A DNA stretch of 64,000 nt from Butyrivibrio sp. (GTDB taxonomy: Bacteria; Bacillota; Clostridia; Lachnospirales; Lachnospiraceae), in assembly GCA_015056575.1 (NCBI GenBank), contig SVGA01000008.1, positions 1-64,000 of the forward strand, in the 5' to 3' direction. The translations under genes and the position numbers were made by a program. Shown here piece by piece: positions 16,817 to 26,398 of this stretch (positions are counted from its first letter, which is position 1; every line of letters starts with the position of its first letter). The notes under the pieces are model-generated. The model did not search any database. It was not told the origin of the DNA and worked only from the letters and a program-made list of their open reading frames with translations.

Positions 16817-17887
16817 ATGTTTGACAGACTGGAAGACATAATCAGAAGATATGAAGATATAACCATGATGCTGAATGACCCTTCCGTGGTATCGGATCAG
16901 GACAGGTTCAGGAGCCTTATGAAGGAGCAGAAGAGTCTGGAGCCTTTGGTTGACTGTTATAACAGATACAAGAAATGTAAGGAGACTATCGATGAGTCAC
17001 TTACCATGTTGGATGAAGAATCGGATCACGATATGAAGGAGATGCTGAAGGAAGAGCTTTCTTCTGCAAGGGAGGAGCTTCCAAAGCTTGAGGAGGAGCT
17101 TAAGATCCTTCTTCTTCCCAAGGACCCCAATGATGAGAGGAACGTTATCGTGGAGATCAGAGCCGGGGTTGGGGGCGATGAGGCAGCTCTTTTTGCGGCG
17201 GATATGTTCAGGGCTTACACCAGATATGCAGAGAGGCAGAACTGGAGGGTTGAGACCTTGAGTGTGGAGGATATAGGTATCGGCGGAATCAAGGCCGTGA
17301 GCTTTATGATCAACGGAAACGGTGCTTATTCCAGGCTTAAGTTTGAGAGCGGAGTTCACAGAGTTCAGAGAATCCCCGCGACTGAATCAGGCGGAAGGAT
17401 CCATACATCTGCCATAACCGTAGCTATAATGCCTGAAGTCGACGAGGTGGAGGTAGAGATAGATCCTAACGACTGCAAGTTCGATGTGTTCAGAGCTTCC
17501 GGAAATGGCGGACAGTGCGTTAATACCACGGACTCTGCGGTAAGACTCACCCATCTTCCCACAGGAATCGTTATATCCTGCCAGGATGAGAAGAGTCAGC
17601 AGCAGAACAAGGCTAAGGCACTTAAGGTTTTAAGGGCGAAGCTCTACGAGATGGAAGTGAGCAGACAGCAGAATGATGAGGCTGAGCTTAGAAGAAGTCA
17701 GGTGGGAAGCGGAGACAGATCGGAGAAGATAAGGACATACAATTTTCATCAGGGAAGGGTAACAGACCACAGGATAGGGCTTACTCTTTACAAGATAGAT
17801 CAGATCATGGACGGGGATCTGGATGAGCTCATCGATTCTCTTACCGCTGCAGATCAGGCAAAGAAGCTTCTGTCAATGAATGAGTAG
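16817..17887 (+). CDS. prfA: Peptide chain release factor 1
   Basis: A 356-residue class I release factor, typical length. [16 protein letters not shown] carries the peptidyl-tRNA hydrolysis GGQ. The stop-codon recognition tripeptide region has the RF1 form (RIPATESGG, PxT), not the SPF of RF2. It terminates at UAA and UAG and is modified by PrmC, encoded just upstream. Strong ribosome binding site GGCGGAGGAA. Confidence 0.97.
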   Translation: MFDRLEDIIRRYEDITMMLNDPSVVSDQDRFRSLMKEQKSLEPLVDCYNRYKKCKETIDESLTMLDEESDHDMKEMLKEELSSAREELPKLEEELKILLLPKDPNDERNVIVEIRAGVGGDEAALFAADMFRAYTRYAERQNWRVETLSVEDIGIGGIKAVSFMINGNGAYSRLKFESGVHRVQRIPATESGGRIHTSAITVAIMPEVDEVEVEIDPNDCKFDVFRASGNGGQCVNTTDSAVRLTHLPTGIVISCQDEKSQQQNKAKALKVLRAKLYEMEVSRQQNDEAELRRSQVGSGDRSEKIRTYNFHQGRVTDHRIGLTLYKIDQIMDGDLDELIDSLTAADQAKKLLSMNE

Positions 17888-17929
17888 ATTCCCAATAAGT
17901 TAAAAAAGTCTAAATAACGTTCAATTAGT

Positions 17930-17958
17930 TTGAAGGCGTCAGTTAAATGATGTAAAAT
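17930..17958 (+). promoter_or_regulatory. Promoter of the Hpt gene
   Basis: TTGAAG (17930-17935), 17-base spacer, TAAAAT (17953-17958) preceded directly by TG. Confidence 0.6.
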
Positions 17959-18008
17959 TATTATGTAGGAATATTTGCGAAATATCGTTTTACACGGACG
18001 GGTGATTT

Positions 18009-18368
18009 ATGGATGTTGGTTTAAAGACTGAACTGATAGAGTGGGGTGTTGACTGGAACGAGCTCCTGGACAGATTTATGGGCAATGAGGACCTGATCGC
18101 CAAGTTTATGTTTAAGTTTCTTAACGATCAGAGTATGAACGATCTCACCAAATATCTGGCAGAGGGGAATGTTGCAGAGGCCTTCAAGGCTGTACACACT
18201 CTTAAGGGTGTTGGCTCCAATCTGGCACTTAAGGGCTTCCTTGCACCGGTGCGTGAACTTACAGAGATCTTAAGAGCCGGTTCCATGGAAGGCTACAAAG
18301 AGAAGTATGATCTTATCAAACCCAAATATGATGAGCTGATCGTGATCTTGCAGAAATATCAGAGCTGA
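18009..18368 (+). CDS. Stand-alone histidine phosphotransfer (Hpt) protein
   Basis: A 119-residue helical-bundle protein with the phosphorylation motif AVHTLKGVGSNLAL, where His63 would accept phosphate from a response-regulator receiver and pass it on. No kinase or receiver gene is adjacent, so its partners are elsewhere. The LytTR regulator 1.8 kb away is a possible but unproven partner. It has its own promoter. Confidence 0.9.
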   Translation: MDVGLKTELIEWGVDWNELLDRFMGNEDLIAKFMFKFLNDQSMNDLTKYLAEGNVAEAFKAVHTLKGVGSNLALKGFLAPVRELTEILRAGSMEGYKEKYDLIKPKYDELIVILQKYQS

Positions 18369-18881
18369 TCAGAGAATTTCATAATCTATACCATTTGAAT
18401 CAAGAAAGCTTGGGATGTACGCATCCCAGGCTTTTTCTGCGGTTTTATCCATTGTAAATGTCTTGTGTGATATTCCCGTGGTGATCTGAACTTCCCCGGA
18501 TGAAAATTTTATAATTATACCAAATGACACCTGGTCGGCTTGCATATCTATTTCTTTTGCCCGGAGGAATTCTTCCTTGGAACATCGGTCAACAAGAAGC
18601 ACAAACTTAAAGCTTAGGGGAGTTTGCTTACCTTTGATCAGGTTAAGGCAGATGGGGCGTATCATTGACCAGGAAGAAAACTGCTCGCTTAATAGTGCTG
18701 TATCTGCTCCATTATCAAAGCCCTCGGATCCCGCAAAAAAATCCCTGTTAAGTTTCCCGTCTATTGTGAAGGTGTTGAAAGTCTCTATGGTGGCTTCCTC
18801 AAGAAGATACTTATCAAAAATATCTTTTGTAAGAAGTTTTGCCATGAAGTTTTTTTGCCCGCGAATTCTTATTGCTATCAT
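18369..18881 (-). CDS. DUF5721-family protein
   Basis: A 170-residue soluble protein (starts MIAIRIRGQKNFMAKLL) of a family I associate with Lachnospiraceae. It has no signal peptide and its function is unknown. GGGAGAA precedes the start. It is transcribed convergently with the Hpt gene, the two stops being adjacent, and divergently from the LacI-type regulator, sharing a control region with an inverted repeat. Confidence 0.8.
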   Translation of the reverse strand: MIAIRIRGQKNFMAKLLTKDIFDKYLLEEATIETFNTFTIDGKLNRDFFAGSEGFDNGADTALLSEQFSSWSMIRPICLNLIKGKQTPLSFKFVLLVDRCSKEEFLRAKEIDMQADQVSFGIIIKFSSGEVQITTGISHKTFTMDKTAEKAWDAYIPSFLDSNGIDYEIL

Positions 18882-18925
18882 AAGTTTCTCCCTAATAACA
18901 TGGTTAATTATAAGCTATGATTAAG

Positions 18926-18966
18926 TAGGTATCAATATTAACAGCAAAATGAAATAATGATACCTA
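18926..18966. promoter_or_regulatory. Inverted repeat between DUF5721 and the LacI regulator
   Basis: Perfect 9-base arms TAGGTATCA (18926-18934) and TGATACCTA (18958-18966), with centres 32 bases apart (three helical turns), lie just upstream of the promoter at 18983-19010. Plausible operator for a dimer-of-dimers such as the adjacent LacI-family protein. Confidence 0.5.
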
Positions 18967-18982
18967 ATCGCATAAATATGCA

Positions 18983-19010
18983 TTGAAAACCATATAAAAA
19001 TTGGTATACT
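18983..19010 (+). promoter_or_regulatory. Promoter of the LacI-family gene
   Basis: TTGAAA (18983-18988), 16-base spacer, TATACT (19005-19010) with TGG before it (extended -10). Confidence 0.65.
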
Positions 19011-19070
19011 AAAGGATATATAAAACTGCAAATGGGAAGTGAAAATTAGTAAGATTGGAGAAAATTTTTT

Positions 19071-20090
19071 ATGGCGAAAAGCGTAAGGTTAAAGGACATT
19101 GCTGAAAGAGCAGGTGTCAGTACCGTTACCGTTTCCAAAGCTCTTTCCGGGCAAAAGGGAATGAGCGATGCAGTAAGGGAGAAGATACACGCCCTTGCCA
19201 ACGAGATGGGATATGTTCCGCCTGTTTCAAGAAAGGCGGAAGCAGGAGCCAGAAGCTACACCATCGGCGTTCTTATCTCCGAACAGTACATGAGTGAGTA
19301 CAACACTTTCTACAACAGGATGCACCAGCAGGTATCGCAGATAGCTATGGAGAAGGGGTGTTTTACCATGCTTGAGGTGATCTCGGAGCAGAGTGAGACT
19401 GAAGGCACCATACCTAAGCTTATTCTGGACCGCAAGGTGGAAGGCATAGTGGTTATCGGAAGCCTTAACGCCGAGTACCTTAGTGTTATCAAGCAGCAAT
19501 CGGGAATTCCCATGGTTTATCTGGACTTCTGCAACCACACAGGGGATGAGGATGCAGTTGTTTCCGACAGCTACAACGGTGCATATTGTATGACAAATTA
19601 CCTGTTTGATCAGGGACATCGAAGCATTGCCTTTGTAGGAACACCTCTGGCATCGGGAACCATAACCGACAGATACTTTGGCTATTGCAAGTCTCTTATG
19701 GAGCATGGCCTTCCTGCCAGCAAAGACTGGATAATAGAAGACAGGGATGTAGCCACAGGTGTTATGGATGGCAACAGATTTTTCAAGCTCCCTGAGAGAA
19801 TGCCTACAGCCTTTGTGTGCAACAATGATCTTACCGCCAGTGTTCTTATCAAGAAGCTTGGGGAAAAGGGATATCGTGTTCCTGAGGATATCTCGGTGGT
19901 GGGTTTTGATAATTACCTCTTCCCGGGACTTTGCGATATCAAGATAACCACCTATGGAGTAGATACTTATGAGATGGGCCGAAACGCGGTTATGAACCTT
20001 ATCCGCAAGATCAGCGGCGAGCGCTATCGCCAGGGCATTATGATCCTTGAGGGTCATATGGTGGAAGGAGAGTCAGTCAGAGCAATCTGA
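19071..20090 (+). CDS. LacI-family transcription regulator
   Basis: A 339-residue repressor-type protein: N-terminal helix-turn-helix and hinge (LKDIAERAGVSTVTVSKALSG, residues 6-26) and a periplasmic-binding-like sugar-sensing domain (from about 63). VPEDISVVGFDNY is the conserved LacI-family signature. Usually these control sugar uptake and catabolism, but no sugar gene adjoins it, so its regulon lies elsewhere and its ligand is unknown. It may control itself and the divergent DUF5721 gene through the repeat at 18926-18966. Confidence 0.93.
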   Translation: MAKSVRLKDIAERAGVSTVTVSKALSGQKGMSDAVREKIHALANEMGYVPPVSRKAEAGARSYTIGVLISEQYMSEYNTFYNRMHQQVSQIAMEKGCFTMLEVISEQSETEGTIPKLILDRKVEGIVVIGSLNAEYLSVIKQQSGIPMVYLDFCNHTGDEDAVVSDSYNGAYCMTNYLFDQGHRSIAFVGTPLASGTITDRYFGYCKSLMEHGLPASKDWIIEDRDVATGVMDGNRFFKLPERMPTAFVCNNDLTASVLIKKLGEKGYRVPEDISVVGFDNYLFPGLCDIKITTYGVDTYEMGRNAVMNLIRKISGERYRQGIMILEGHMVEGESVRAI

Positions 20091-20118
20091 TCGCGGCTCG
20101 TAATACAAAAATTATAAT

Positions 20119-20185
20119 ACCCCGCTCTGTATCTTTGATATGACGAGTTTTCTCGCTGTATCAAAGAGGCAGGGCGGGGCTTTTG
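20119..20185. terminator. Long hairpin terminator between LacI and LytTR genes
   Basis: CCCCGC/GCGGGG outer stem, ATCTTTGATA-like inner stem (TCTTTGATA / TATCAAAGA) and a CGAG/CTCG tip, followed by CTTTTG. It separates the convergent LacI (+) and LytTR (-) genes. Confidence 0.8.
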
Positions 20186-20206
20186 CTTCCTAAAGACAGA
20201 TGTGTT

Positions 20207-20941
20207 TTAGCCGTTTCTTTGTTTGGCCAGGGTTTCCCTGGTCTTTTGGATGTAGGTGCGGTAAGTAAAGGCGACCGGAATAGTGATGCCGTTGTCCATG
20301 GTGACCTTACCGAAGGATGTCTTTGCAACGTGATCCACATTGACCAGAGCATTGTCAGAAACAGGACAGATCTGGGGGAAGATGCGGCATTGATCGTAGA
20401 TATTGAAAATATCCCCGATAACTTTGATGGTGCGGTTATCGGTCATTGAGACTTCAATCTCTGACTTTTGTTTTCTGAAGCAGATTATCTCGTCCCCGTG
20501 GGCATAGACTGTCTCAGCCTTTCCGCGAAGTTCAAGAGTGGGGATGGTTACAGCGTTTTTCTCCCTGATAAGCTCTACCATCTCTGTAAGCTCAGCAACC
20601 TTCAGGGGTTTATCGAGAAAATACAGATTATCGGCACAAATGCCGGCATCAGCGATCATTTTCCTGTAATCGAGAGAGGACACACACATGATGATGGGCT
20701 GATCAATGCCCATCTTCAGCAGAAGCCTTACAATATCAAAACCGTTTATATCCCCTGATACCATGTCGATAAAAAGACCTGCATACATCTGGGGGTGGGA
20801 CATGAAGGCGTCCTCATTTCCATAGGAATCAATATAGATACGTTCCCCAAAATCCTTGAAAACCCGGTCAGACTGGCGAGAGAGGAGCCTTTCGGTCTGC
20901 TTACGGTCTGCTATGTTGTCGTCACATACTGCCAGATACAT
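20207..20941 (-). CDS. LytTR response regulator
   Basis: A 244-residue protein: receiver domain (about 1-120, acidic DDN near the N-terminus, phospho-acceptor Asp in LFIDM, Lys in LDKPLK) and a C-terminal LytTR DNA-binding domain (about 140-240, beginning ELRGKAETVYAHGDEIICF). LytTR regulators of this class (AgrA/ComE) usually answer quorum-sensing or peptide-sensing HPK10 kinases. No kinase is adjacent, so it is an orphan in this window. AAGGAG precedes the start. Confidence 0.92.
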   Translation of the reverse strand: MYLAVCDDNIADRKQTERLLSRQSDRVFKDFGERIYIDSYGNEDAFMSHPQMYAGLFIDMVSGDINGFDIVRLLLKMGIDQPIIMCVSSLDYRKMIADAGICADNLYFLDKPLKVAELTEMVELIREKNAVTIPTLELRGKAETVYAHGDEIICFRKQKSEIEVSMTDNRTIKVIGDIFNIYDQCRIFPQICPVSDNALVNVDHVAKTSFGKVTMDNGITIPVAFTYRTYIQKTRETLAKQRNG

Positions 20942-20953
20942 GGACTTCTCCTT

Positions 20954-21247
20954 TTACATGAAACTGAATTCTATGGGACTAAAATGTAGGAATGCGATAA
21001 TTCCGATCTGTATTAACAATATTATAGGCAATCCGAACTTGAAATACCAATGCCTGGTTTTGTGGCGGAAGAGGAACATGCCAAGGATGGATCCGATGCT
21101 TCCTCCGACAAGCGCAACCGAAAATAGGGTCGCCTCGGGGATACGGAAGGCATGTCGCACAGCCTTCCGCTTATCGATTCCCATTAAGGCAAACCCTAAA
21201 AGATTTACGATCACAAAATATCCAATGATAAAGAATATGGATTTCAT
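20954..21247 (-). CDS. DUF1294 small membrane protein
   Basis: A 97-residue protein with three hydrophobic segments and the DUF1294 signature GIDKRKAVRHAFRIPE near residue 23, then VGGSIGSILGMFLFRHKT. Function unknown. It starts three bases after the argG stop and lacks a clear ribosome binding site, so it is probably translated by coupling to argG. Confidence 0.88.
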   Translation of the reverse strand: MKSIFFIIGYFVIVNLLGFALMGIDKRKAVRHAFRIPEATLFSVALVGGSIGSILGMFLFRHKTRHWYFKFGLPIILLIQIGIIAFLHFSPIEFSFM

Positions 21248-21250
21248 CTG

Positions 21251-22474
21251 TTATTTATTGTTTTCCACTTCCTGCATCTTCATGGCGCGAACCTTTGAAG
21301 CCAGACCAAAGAGATTGATGAAGCCCTCAGCATCGTGGTGATCGTAAAGGTCACCGGTCTTGAAGGATGCGATGCTCTCGTTGTAGAGAGAATAAGGGGA
21401 CTTGGTGCCGGCCTTGATGATGTTGCCCTTGTAGAGCTTGAAGGTAACTTCACCGGTAACATATTTTTGTGTTGACTCGATAAAGGCCTGTTCGGCTTCG
21501 CGAAGAGGAGTGAACCATTTCCCTTCATATACTAGATCGGCAAACTTGTTGCCCAGATCCTTCTTCATTGTATAGGTATCACGATCCAAAATCAACTCTT
21601 CAAGCTGCTGATGAGCCTCATAGAGGATGGTTCCTCCGGGGGTCTCATAAACGCCGCGGGACTTCATTCCAACAACACGGTTCTCAACGATATCTACTAT
21701 ACCGATACCGTTCTCGCCTCCCAGCTTATTTAATGTACGGATAATATCGGAGACCTTCATTTCCTTGCCGTTTACTGACTTGGGAATACCGCCTTCAAAG
21801 GTCATTGTAACAGTTGTGGGCTTATCGGGTGCATCCTCAGGTGTTTTGCCAAGGACTAAGAGATGCTTGTAATTGGGCTCCAGTGAAGGATCCTCAAGCT
21901 CAAGACCCTCGTGGGAGATGTGCCAGAGGTTTCTGTCACGGCTGTAGCTGGAATCTGCAGAGAAGGGAAGGTTGATCCCGTGTGCCTTACAGTACTCGAT
22001 CTCGGACTCACGGGAATCCATTGTCCACTTGTCATTTCTCCAGGCAGCAATGATCTTGATGTCGGGAGCAAGTGCCTTGATGCCAAGCTCGAAACGGATC
22101 TGGTCATTACCCTTACCTGTTGCACCGTGGCAGATGGCTACAGCGCCTTCTTTTCTGGCAATCTCGACCAGCTTTTTAGCAATAAGAGGACGTGCCATGG
22201 AAGTTCCAAGCAGGTACTTGTTCTCATAAACGGCATGTGCCATTACGCAGGGAACTATGTATTCATCACAGAACTCGTCTACTACATCCAATATGTAGAG
22301 CTTGCTGGCACCGCAGCTTTTTGCTCTCTCATCGAGACCGTCCAGCTCTTCTTCCTGTCCGCAGTCTACACAGACACAAACTACTTCGTAATCGAAATTT
22401 TCCTTGAGCCACGGAATGATAGCAGTGGTATCAAGACCGCCTGAATACGCAAGAATAACTTTTTCTTTAGCCAT
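21251..22474 (-). CDS. argG: Argininosuccinate synthase
   Basis: A 407-residue enzyme joining citrulline and aspartate with ATP. The N-terminal PP-loop [15 protein letters not shown] binds ATP, and [13 protein letters not shown] and [17 protein letters not shown] are hallmark stretches. Strong ribosome binding site GAGGAAAG. It is transcribed divergently from the argC operon, with a shared operator region. argF and argH are not in the window. Confidence 0.97.
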   Translation of the reverse strand: MAKEKVILAYSGGLDTTAIIPWLKENFDYEVVCVCVDCGQEEELDGLDERAKSCGASKLYILDVVDEFCDEYIVPCVMAHAVYENKYLLGTSMARPLIAKKLVEIARKEGAVAICHGATGKGNDQIRFELGIKALAPDIKIIAAWRNDKWTMDSRESEIEYCKAHGINLPFSADSSYSRDRNLWHISHEGLELEDPSLEPNYKHLLVLGKTPEDAPDKPTTVTMTFEGGIPKSVNGKEMKVSDIIRTLNKLGGENGIGIVDIVENRVVGMKSRGVYETPGGTILYEAHQQLEELILDRDTYTMKKDLGNKFADLVYEGKWFTPLREAEQAFIESTQKYVTGEVTFKLYKGNIIKAGTKSPYSLYNESIASFKTGDLYDHHDAEGFINLFGLASKVRAMKMQEVENNK

Positions 22475-22519
22475 AGTACTTTCCTCAACTTTCTTTATGA
22501 TACACTTAATCTGAAAGCT

Positions 22520-22548
22520 ACTATAAACCTAAAATGCATAAAATGCAA
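22520..22548 (-). promoter_or_regulatory. Promoter of argG
   Basis: On the minus strand TTGCAT (22543-22548), 17-base spacer, TATAGT (22520-22525). The -35 element lies within the TGCAT repeats. Confidence 0.65.
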
Positions 22549-22613
22549 TAGGAAATGCATAATTATTTAATAAATAATCAAAAAATGCATAATTATGAAA
22601 ATTCATGTTGCAT
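22532..22613. promoter_or_regulatory. Putative ArgR operator array (ARG boxes)
   Basis: Between argG and argC lies an AT-rich stretch with repeated ATGCATAA (near 22534, 22555, 22586), a CATAATTATG palindrome (22588-22597) and ATGAAAATTCAT (22595-22606). These resemble the Gram-positive ARG box (CATGAATAAAAATTCA-like) bound by ArgR/AhrC with arginine. The array overlaps the -35 elements of both divergent promoters, which fits joint repression. Confidence 0.65.
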
Positions 22614-22636
22614 AATCGGCTTATGAGCCGTATACT
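22608..22636 (+). promoter_or_regulatory. Promoter of the argC operon
   Basis: TTGCAT (22608-22613), 17-base spacer, TATACT (22631-22636). The spacer contains a palindrome CGGCT-TATG-AGCCG. Confidence 0.65.
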
Positions 22637-22672
22637 AAAACAAGCATATTCTTATATGGAAAGGCGAAAACT

Positions 22673-23725
22673 ATGATAAAAGCAGGAATCATCGGTGCTA
22701 CCGGTTATGCAGGAGCTGAGATCGCAAGGCTTCTTCTTGCTCATCCACAAGCAGAGGTTGTATGGTATGGCTCCAGAAGCTATATCGATGAGAAATACAG
22801 CAGCATATACGGAAACTTTTTCAAGCTGGTGGATGCAAAGTGCATGGACGATAACATGGAGGAGCTGGCCGATCAGGTGGATGTGATCTTCACCGCAACT
22901 CCCCAGGGACTTTGCGCATCTCTTGTAAATGAAGATATCCTTAATAAGGTAAAGATCATTGATCTCTCCGCAGACTTCAGATTAAAGGATGTGTCTGTTT
23001 ACGAGAAGTGGTACAAGATCGAGCACAAAGCTCCTTCTTATATAGAAGAAGCTGTTTACGGGCTTTGCGAGATTAACAGGAAGGACATAGCAAAGGCAAG
23101 GATCGTAGCCAATCCCGGATGCTACACTACCTGCTCCATTCTTACAGCCTATCCTCTGGTAAAAGAAGGGCTGATAGATCCGGACACTCTTATAGTAGAT
23201 GCCCTTTCCGGTGTCTCCGGTGCAGGAAGAGGTGCCAAGGTTGCAAACCTTTATTGCGAAGTAAATGAGAGCGCCAAGCCCTACGGTGTTGCAAATCACC
23301 GCCACACTCCCGAGATAGAGGAGCAGCTTGGCTATGCTGCGGGAAAAGAGATAGTGATAAACTTCACACCTCATCTGGCTCCAATGAACAGAGGAATACT
23401 GGCAACGGAATACGCTTCACTAATAAAGAAAGACGATAAGCTCCCCACCTATGAAGAAGTGAGAGTTGCCTATGAGAAGTATTATAAAAATGAGACCTTC
23501 ATAAGACTCCTTGATAAGGATGTCTACCCTGAGACCAGATGGGTTGAGGGAAGCAACTTTGTGGATATAAACTTTAAGATAGATGAGCGCACCGGCAGGA
23601 TCATAATGATGGGCGCGATCGATAATCTGGTAAAAGGAGCAGCAGGACAGGCAGTCCAGAACATGAATATTCTCTTCGGGCTTTCAGAGGATATGGGACT
23701 TAAGCTGGTTCCCGCTTTTCCGTAA
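22673..23725 (+). CDS. argC: N-acetyl-gamma-glutamyl-phosphate reductase
   Basis: A 350-residue enzyme reducing N-acetylglutamyl phosphate with NADPH. The Rossmann motif GATGYAGAEIARLL starts at residue 9, and the catalytic Cys lies in ANPGCYTT. Length fits the long form of ArgC. First gene of the operon argC-GNAT-argJ-argB-argD. RBS GGAAAGGCG. Confidence 0.96.
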   Translation: MIKAGIIGATGYAGAEIARLLLAHPQAEVVWYGSRSYIDEKYSSIYGNFFKLVDAKCMDDNMEELADQVDVIFTATPQGLCASLVNEDILNKVKIIDLSADFRLKDVSVYEKWYKIEHKAPSYIEEAVYGLCEINRKDIAKARIVANPGCYTTCSILTAYPLVKEGLIDPDTLIVDALSGVSGAGRGAKVANLYCEVNESAKPYGVANHRHTPEIEEQLGYAAGKEIVINFTPHLAPMNRGILATEYASLIKKDDKLPTYEEVRVAYEKYYKNETFIRLLDKDVYPETRWVEGSNFVDINFKIDERTGRIIMMGAIDNLVKGAAGQAVQNMNILFGLSEDMGLKLVPAFP

Positions 23726-23765
23726 TCCGGCAGGGAATACCTGCAGCAAGCGAGGTAAATGAGTA

Positions 23766-24209
23766 ATGGTTCGCGTAATGACAATGGATGATTATAATGA
23801 GGTTTACGGGCTATGGATGTCCATTCACGGTTTTGGGATACGCACCCTTGATGACTCCCGTGAGGGGATAGAGCTCTTTTTAAAAAGAAATCCCACCACC
23901 AGTGCGGTATATGAAAAGGACGGCAAGATCGTGGGAGCGATCCTCTGCGGCCACGACGGCAGAAGAGCCTGCATGTATCACGTATGCGTCAGCGAGGAGT
24001 ATCGTATGCACGGCATAGGCAAGAAGATGGTGGAGTTTTGTTGTGAGCAGCTCAAAAAGGAGAAGATAAATAAGGTATGCATCAATGCTTTTGTTACCAA
24101 CACCGTAGGCAACAAGTTCTGGCAGAAGATGGGCTGGACCTTGAGAGATGACATGAACTATTACGACTTCACCTTAAACCAGGATAATCTTACAGTATTT
24201 AATAAGTAA
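23766..24209 (+). CDS. GNAT acetyltransferase inside the arg operon
   Basis: A 147-residue single-domain N-acetyltransferase: MTMDDYNEVYGLW opening, and the acetyl-CoA loop in EEYRMHGIGKKMVEF (R/QxxGxG/A form). It sits between argC and argJ, so an arginine-pathway role is plausible, for example as a short N-acetylglutamate synthase or a regulator by acetylation. It lacks the kinase-like half of classical ArgA. ArgJ downstream can also make N-acetylglutamate, so the role is open. Confidence 0.85.
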   Translation: MVRVMTMDDYNEVYGLWMSIHGFGIRTLDDSREGIELFLKRNPTTSAVYEKDGKIVGAILCGHDGRRACMYHVCVSEEYRMHGIGKKMVEFCCEQLKKEKINKVCINAFVTNTVGNKFWQKMGWTLRDDMNYYDFTLNQDNLTVFNK

Positions 24210-24235
24210 AAGATCACTCTTTTGGAGGATACAGC

Positions 24236-25459
24236 ATGAAGATTTTGGAAGGCGGAGTAACAGCTGCAAAGGGTTTTAAAGCTGCCAGCTGCGAGGCCGG
24301 TATTAAATATAAGAACAGAACGGATATGGCTTTTGTCTTTTCCGAGAAGCCCTGCGAAAGTGCGGGAACCTTCACAAGCAACCAGGTAAAGGCTGCCTGC
24401 GTGCAGTGGGATATGAAGCTGGTTCACGGAAACGGACCCCTTCATGGCGTTGTGATCAATTCCGGAATAGCCAATGCCTGCACGGGAAAAGAGGGCTTTG
24501 ATGCCTGTGAGGCTACCGCAAAGGCTGTAGAAGAGGTACTTTCCGTACCTTACGATTCCATCGCTGTTGCATCGACGGGTGTTATAGGAATGCAGCTTCC
24601 GGTGGACAAGCTTACCGCAGGAGTTAAAAAAATGGCGCCTTTGCTGGCGGATAGTCTTGAAGCGGGAACAGCTGCATCAAAGGCGATTATGACTACAGAC
24701 ACTGTGAATAAGGAAATAGCTGTCTCTTTTGACATCGGTGGAAAAGAGGTTACGCTTGGCGGAATGAGCAAGGGAAGCGGGATGATCCATCCCAATATGT
24801 GCACCATGCTGGCTTTCCTCACGACAGACATTTCCATTGAAAAGAAACTGATGCAGGAGGCCGTTTCCGAAGTGGTTAAGGACTCCTTCAATATGATAAC
24901 CGTGGATGGTGACACCTCCACCAACGATACTCTTATCCTTATGGCCAACGGCGAGGCTGGAAATGAGAAGATCGTAGCCAAGGATGAGAACTACGAGGCT
25001 TTCAGAAAAGCCCTTGAATATGTATGTACATTTCTTGCCAAGAAGATGGCGGCAGACGGCGAAGGCGCCAGCAAGCTTTTCGAGGCAAAGGTGGTAAATG
25101 CAAAGAGCAAGGATGATGCAAGAACTCTATCAAGAGCTATTGTGGGTTCGAATCTTTCCAAGGCAGCGATCTTCGGCTGTGATGCTAATTTCGGAAGGTT
25201 CCTTTGTGCTATGGGATACAGCGGAGCTGAATTTGACCAGAATGATGTGGAGCTTTTCTTTGAAAGTTCAAACGGTCGTCTTAAGGTCTTTGACAAGGGA
25301 ACACCCATTGTCTTTGACGAGGACGAGGCACTTAAGATCATGAAGGCGGACGCTGTCACCGTATTTGTTGACATGCACGAGGGCAGCGAGGAAGCGACAG
25401 CCTGGGGATGCGATCTCACCTACGATTATGTGAAGATAAATGCAGATTACAGATCTTAA
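24236..25459 (+). CDS. argJ: Bifunctional ornithine acetyltransferase/N-acetylglutamate synthase
   Basis: A 407-residue member of the Ntn-like ArgJ family. It transfers acetyl from N-acetylornithine to glutamate (cyclic pathway) and may also use acetyl-CoA. The precursor is self-cleaved before a Thr. Visible: ASTGVIGMQLP, MSKGSGMIHPNMCTMLAFLTTD (split by the cleavage/active Thr region), VDGDTSTNDT and the conserved C-terminus WGCDLTYDYVKINADYRS. GGAGGATACAGC precedes the start. Confidence 0.96.
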   Translation: MKILEGGVTAAKGFKAASCEAGIKYKNRTDMAFVFSEKPCESAGTFTSNQVKAACVQWDMKLVHGNGPLHGVVINSGIANACTGKEGFDACEATAKAVEEVLSVPYDSIAVASTGVIGMQLPVDKLTAGVKKMAPLLADSLEAGTAASKAIMTTDTVNKEIAVSFDIGGKEVTLGGMSKGSGMIHPNMCTMLAFLTTDISIEKKLMQEAVSEVVKDSFNMITVDGDTSTNDTLILMANGEAGNEKIVAKDENYEAFRKALEYVCTFLAKKMAADGEGASKLFEAKVVNAKSKDDARTLSRAIVGSNLSKAAIFGCDANFGRFLCAMGYSGAEFDQNDVELFFESSNGRLKVFDKGTPIVFDEDEALKIMKADAVTVFVDMHEGSEEATAWGCDLTYDYVKINADYRS

Positions 25460-25477
25460 TAGAAAGAGGAGACAGGT

Positions 25478-26377
25478 ATGGACAAGGATATGCAGGATGT
25501 ACTGAAGAAGGCGGAAGTGCTTGTGGAGGCCCTTCCCTATATTCAGAAGTTCAACAGAAAGATCATCGTTGTAAAGTACGGCGGAAGCGCCATGAGCAAT
25601 GAAGAACTTCAGAAGAACGTCATCACCGACGTTACCCTTCTTAAGCTGGTAGGTTTCAAGCCCATCATTGTTCACGGAGGCGGAAAGGCCATCAGCAGCT
25701 GGGTTTCCAAGGTGGGAAAAGAGGCTGAGTTTGTAAACGGACTTCGCGTGACTGACTCAGAGACCATGGAGATTGCCGAGATGGTTCTTGGAAGAGTAAA
25801 CAAGCAGCTTGTTACCATGGTCCAGGAGCTCGGGGTGAAGGCAATCGGTATAAGCGGCAAGGATTCGGGTCTTTTACATGTGACCAAGAAGTATTCAGAC
25901 GGCAAGGACATTGGATACGTCGGTGAAGTGGACAACGTTGATCCCAAGGTTCTCTACGACCTTCTTGACAATGATTATCTGCCTATCGTTGCTCCTATCG
26001 GACTTGACGATAATTTCGATACCTACAATATCAATGCTGACGATGCCGCCTGTGCCATTGCCAAGGCAGTAGGGGCTGACAAGCTGGCTTTTTTGACCGA
26101 TATCGAGGGCGTGTACAGGGACATCAAGGATCCTTCCACCTTCATATCAAGACTTACCTGCTCCGAGGCGGATGCTCTTATCGCAAGCGGAAACATTGGA
26201 GGCGGAATGCTTCCCAAGCTCAACAATTGTACCGATGCCATTAAGCAGGGGGTTAACAAGGTACATATCCTCGACGGAAGGATTCCTCACTGCCTGCTTC
26301 TTGAGATATTTACCAATAAAGGTATCGGAACCATGTTTATGAGCGACAATGACGATCTGGCTAAAGATGCCGGTTGA
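25478..26377 (+). CDS. argB: Acetylglutamate kinase
   Basis: A 299-residue amino acid kinase. ATP-binding VVKYGGSAM and [11 protein letters not shown], then [17 protein letters not shown] and LTDIEGVY. The N-terminal helix before the kinase core, and the [22 protein letters not shown] segment in the C-terminal half, suggest the hexameric, arginine-feedback-inhibited type. Strong ribosome binding site AGAGGAGACAGGT. Confidence 0.96.
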   Translation: MDKDMQDVLKKAEVLVEALPYIQKFNRKIIVVKYGGSAMSNEELQKNVITDVTLLKLVGFKPIIVHGGGKAISSWVSKVGKEAEFVNGLRVTDSETMEIAEMVLGRVNKQLVTMVQELGVKAIGISGKDSGLLHVTKKYSDGKDIGYVGEVDNVDPKVLYDLLDNDYLPIVAPIGLDDNFDTYNINADDAACAIAKAVGADKLAFLTDIEGVYRDIKDPSTFISRLTCSEADALIASGNIGGGMLPKLNNCTDAIKQGVNKVHILDGRIPHCLLLEIFTNKGIGTMFMSDNDDLAKDAG

Positions 26378-26398
26378 GAATGAATGGGAGAAAATGCT

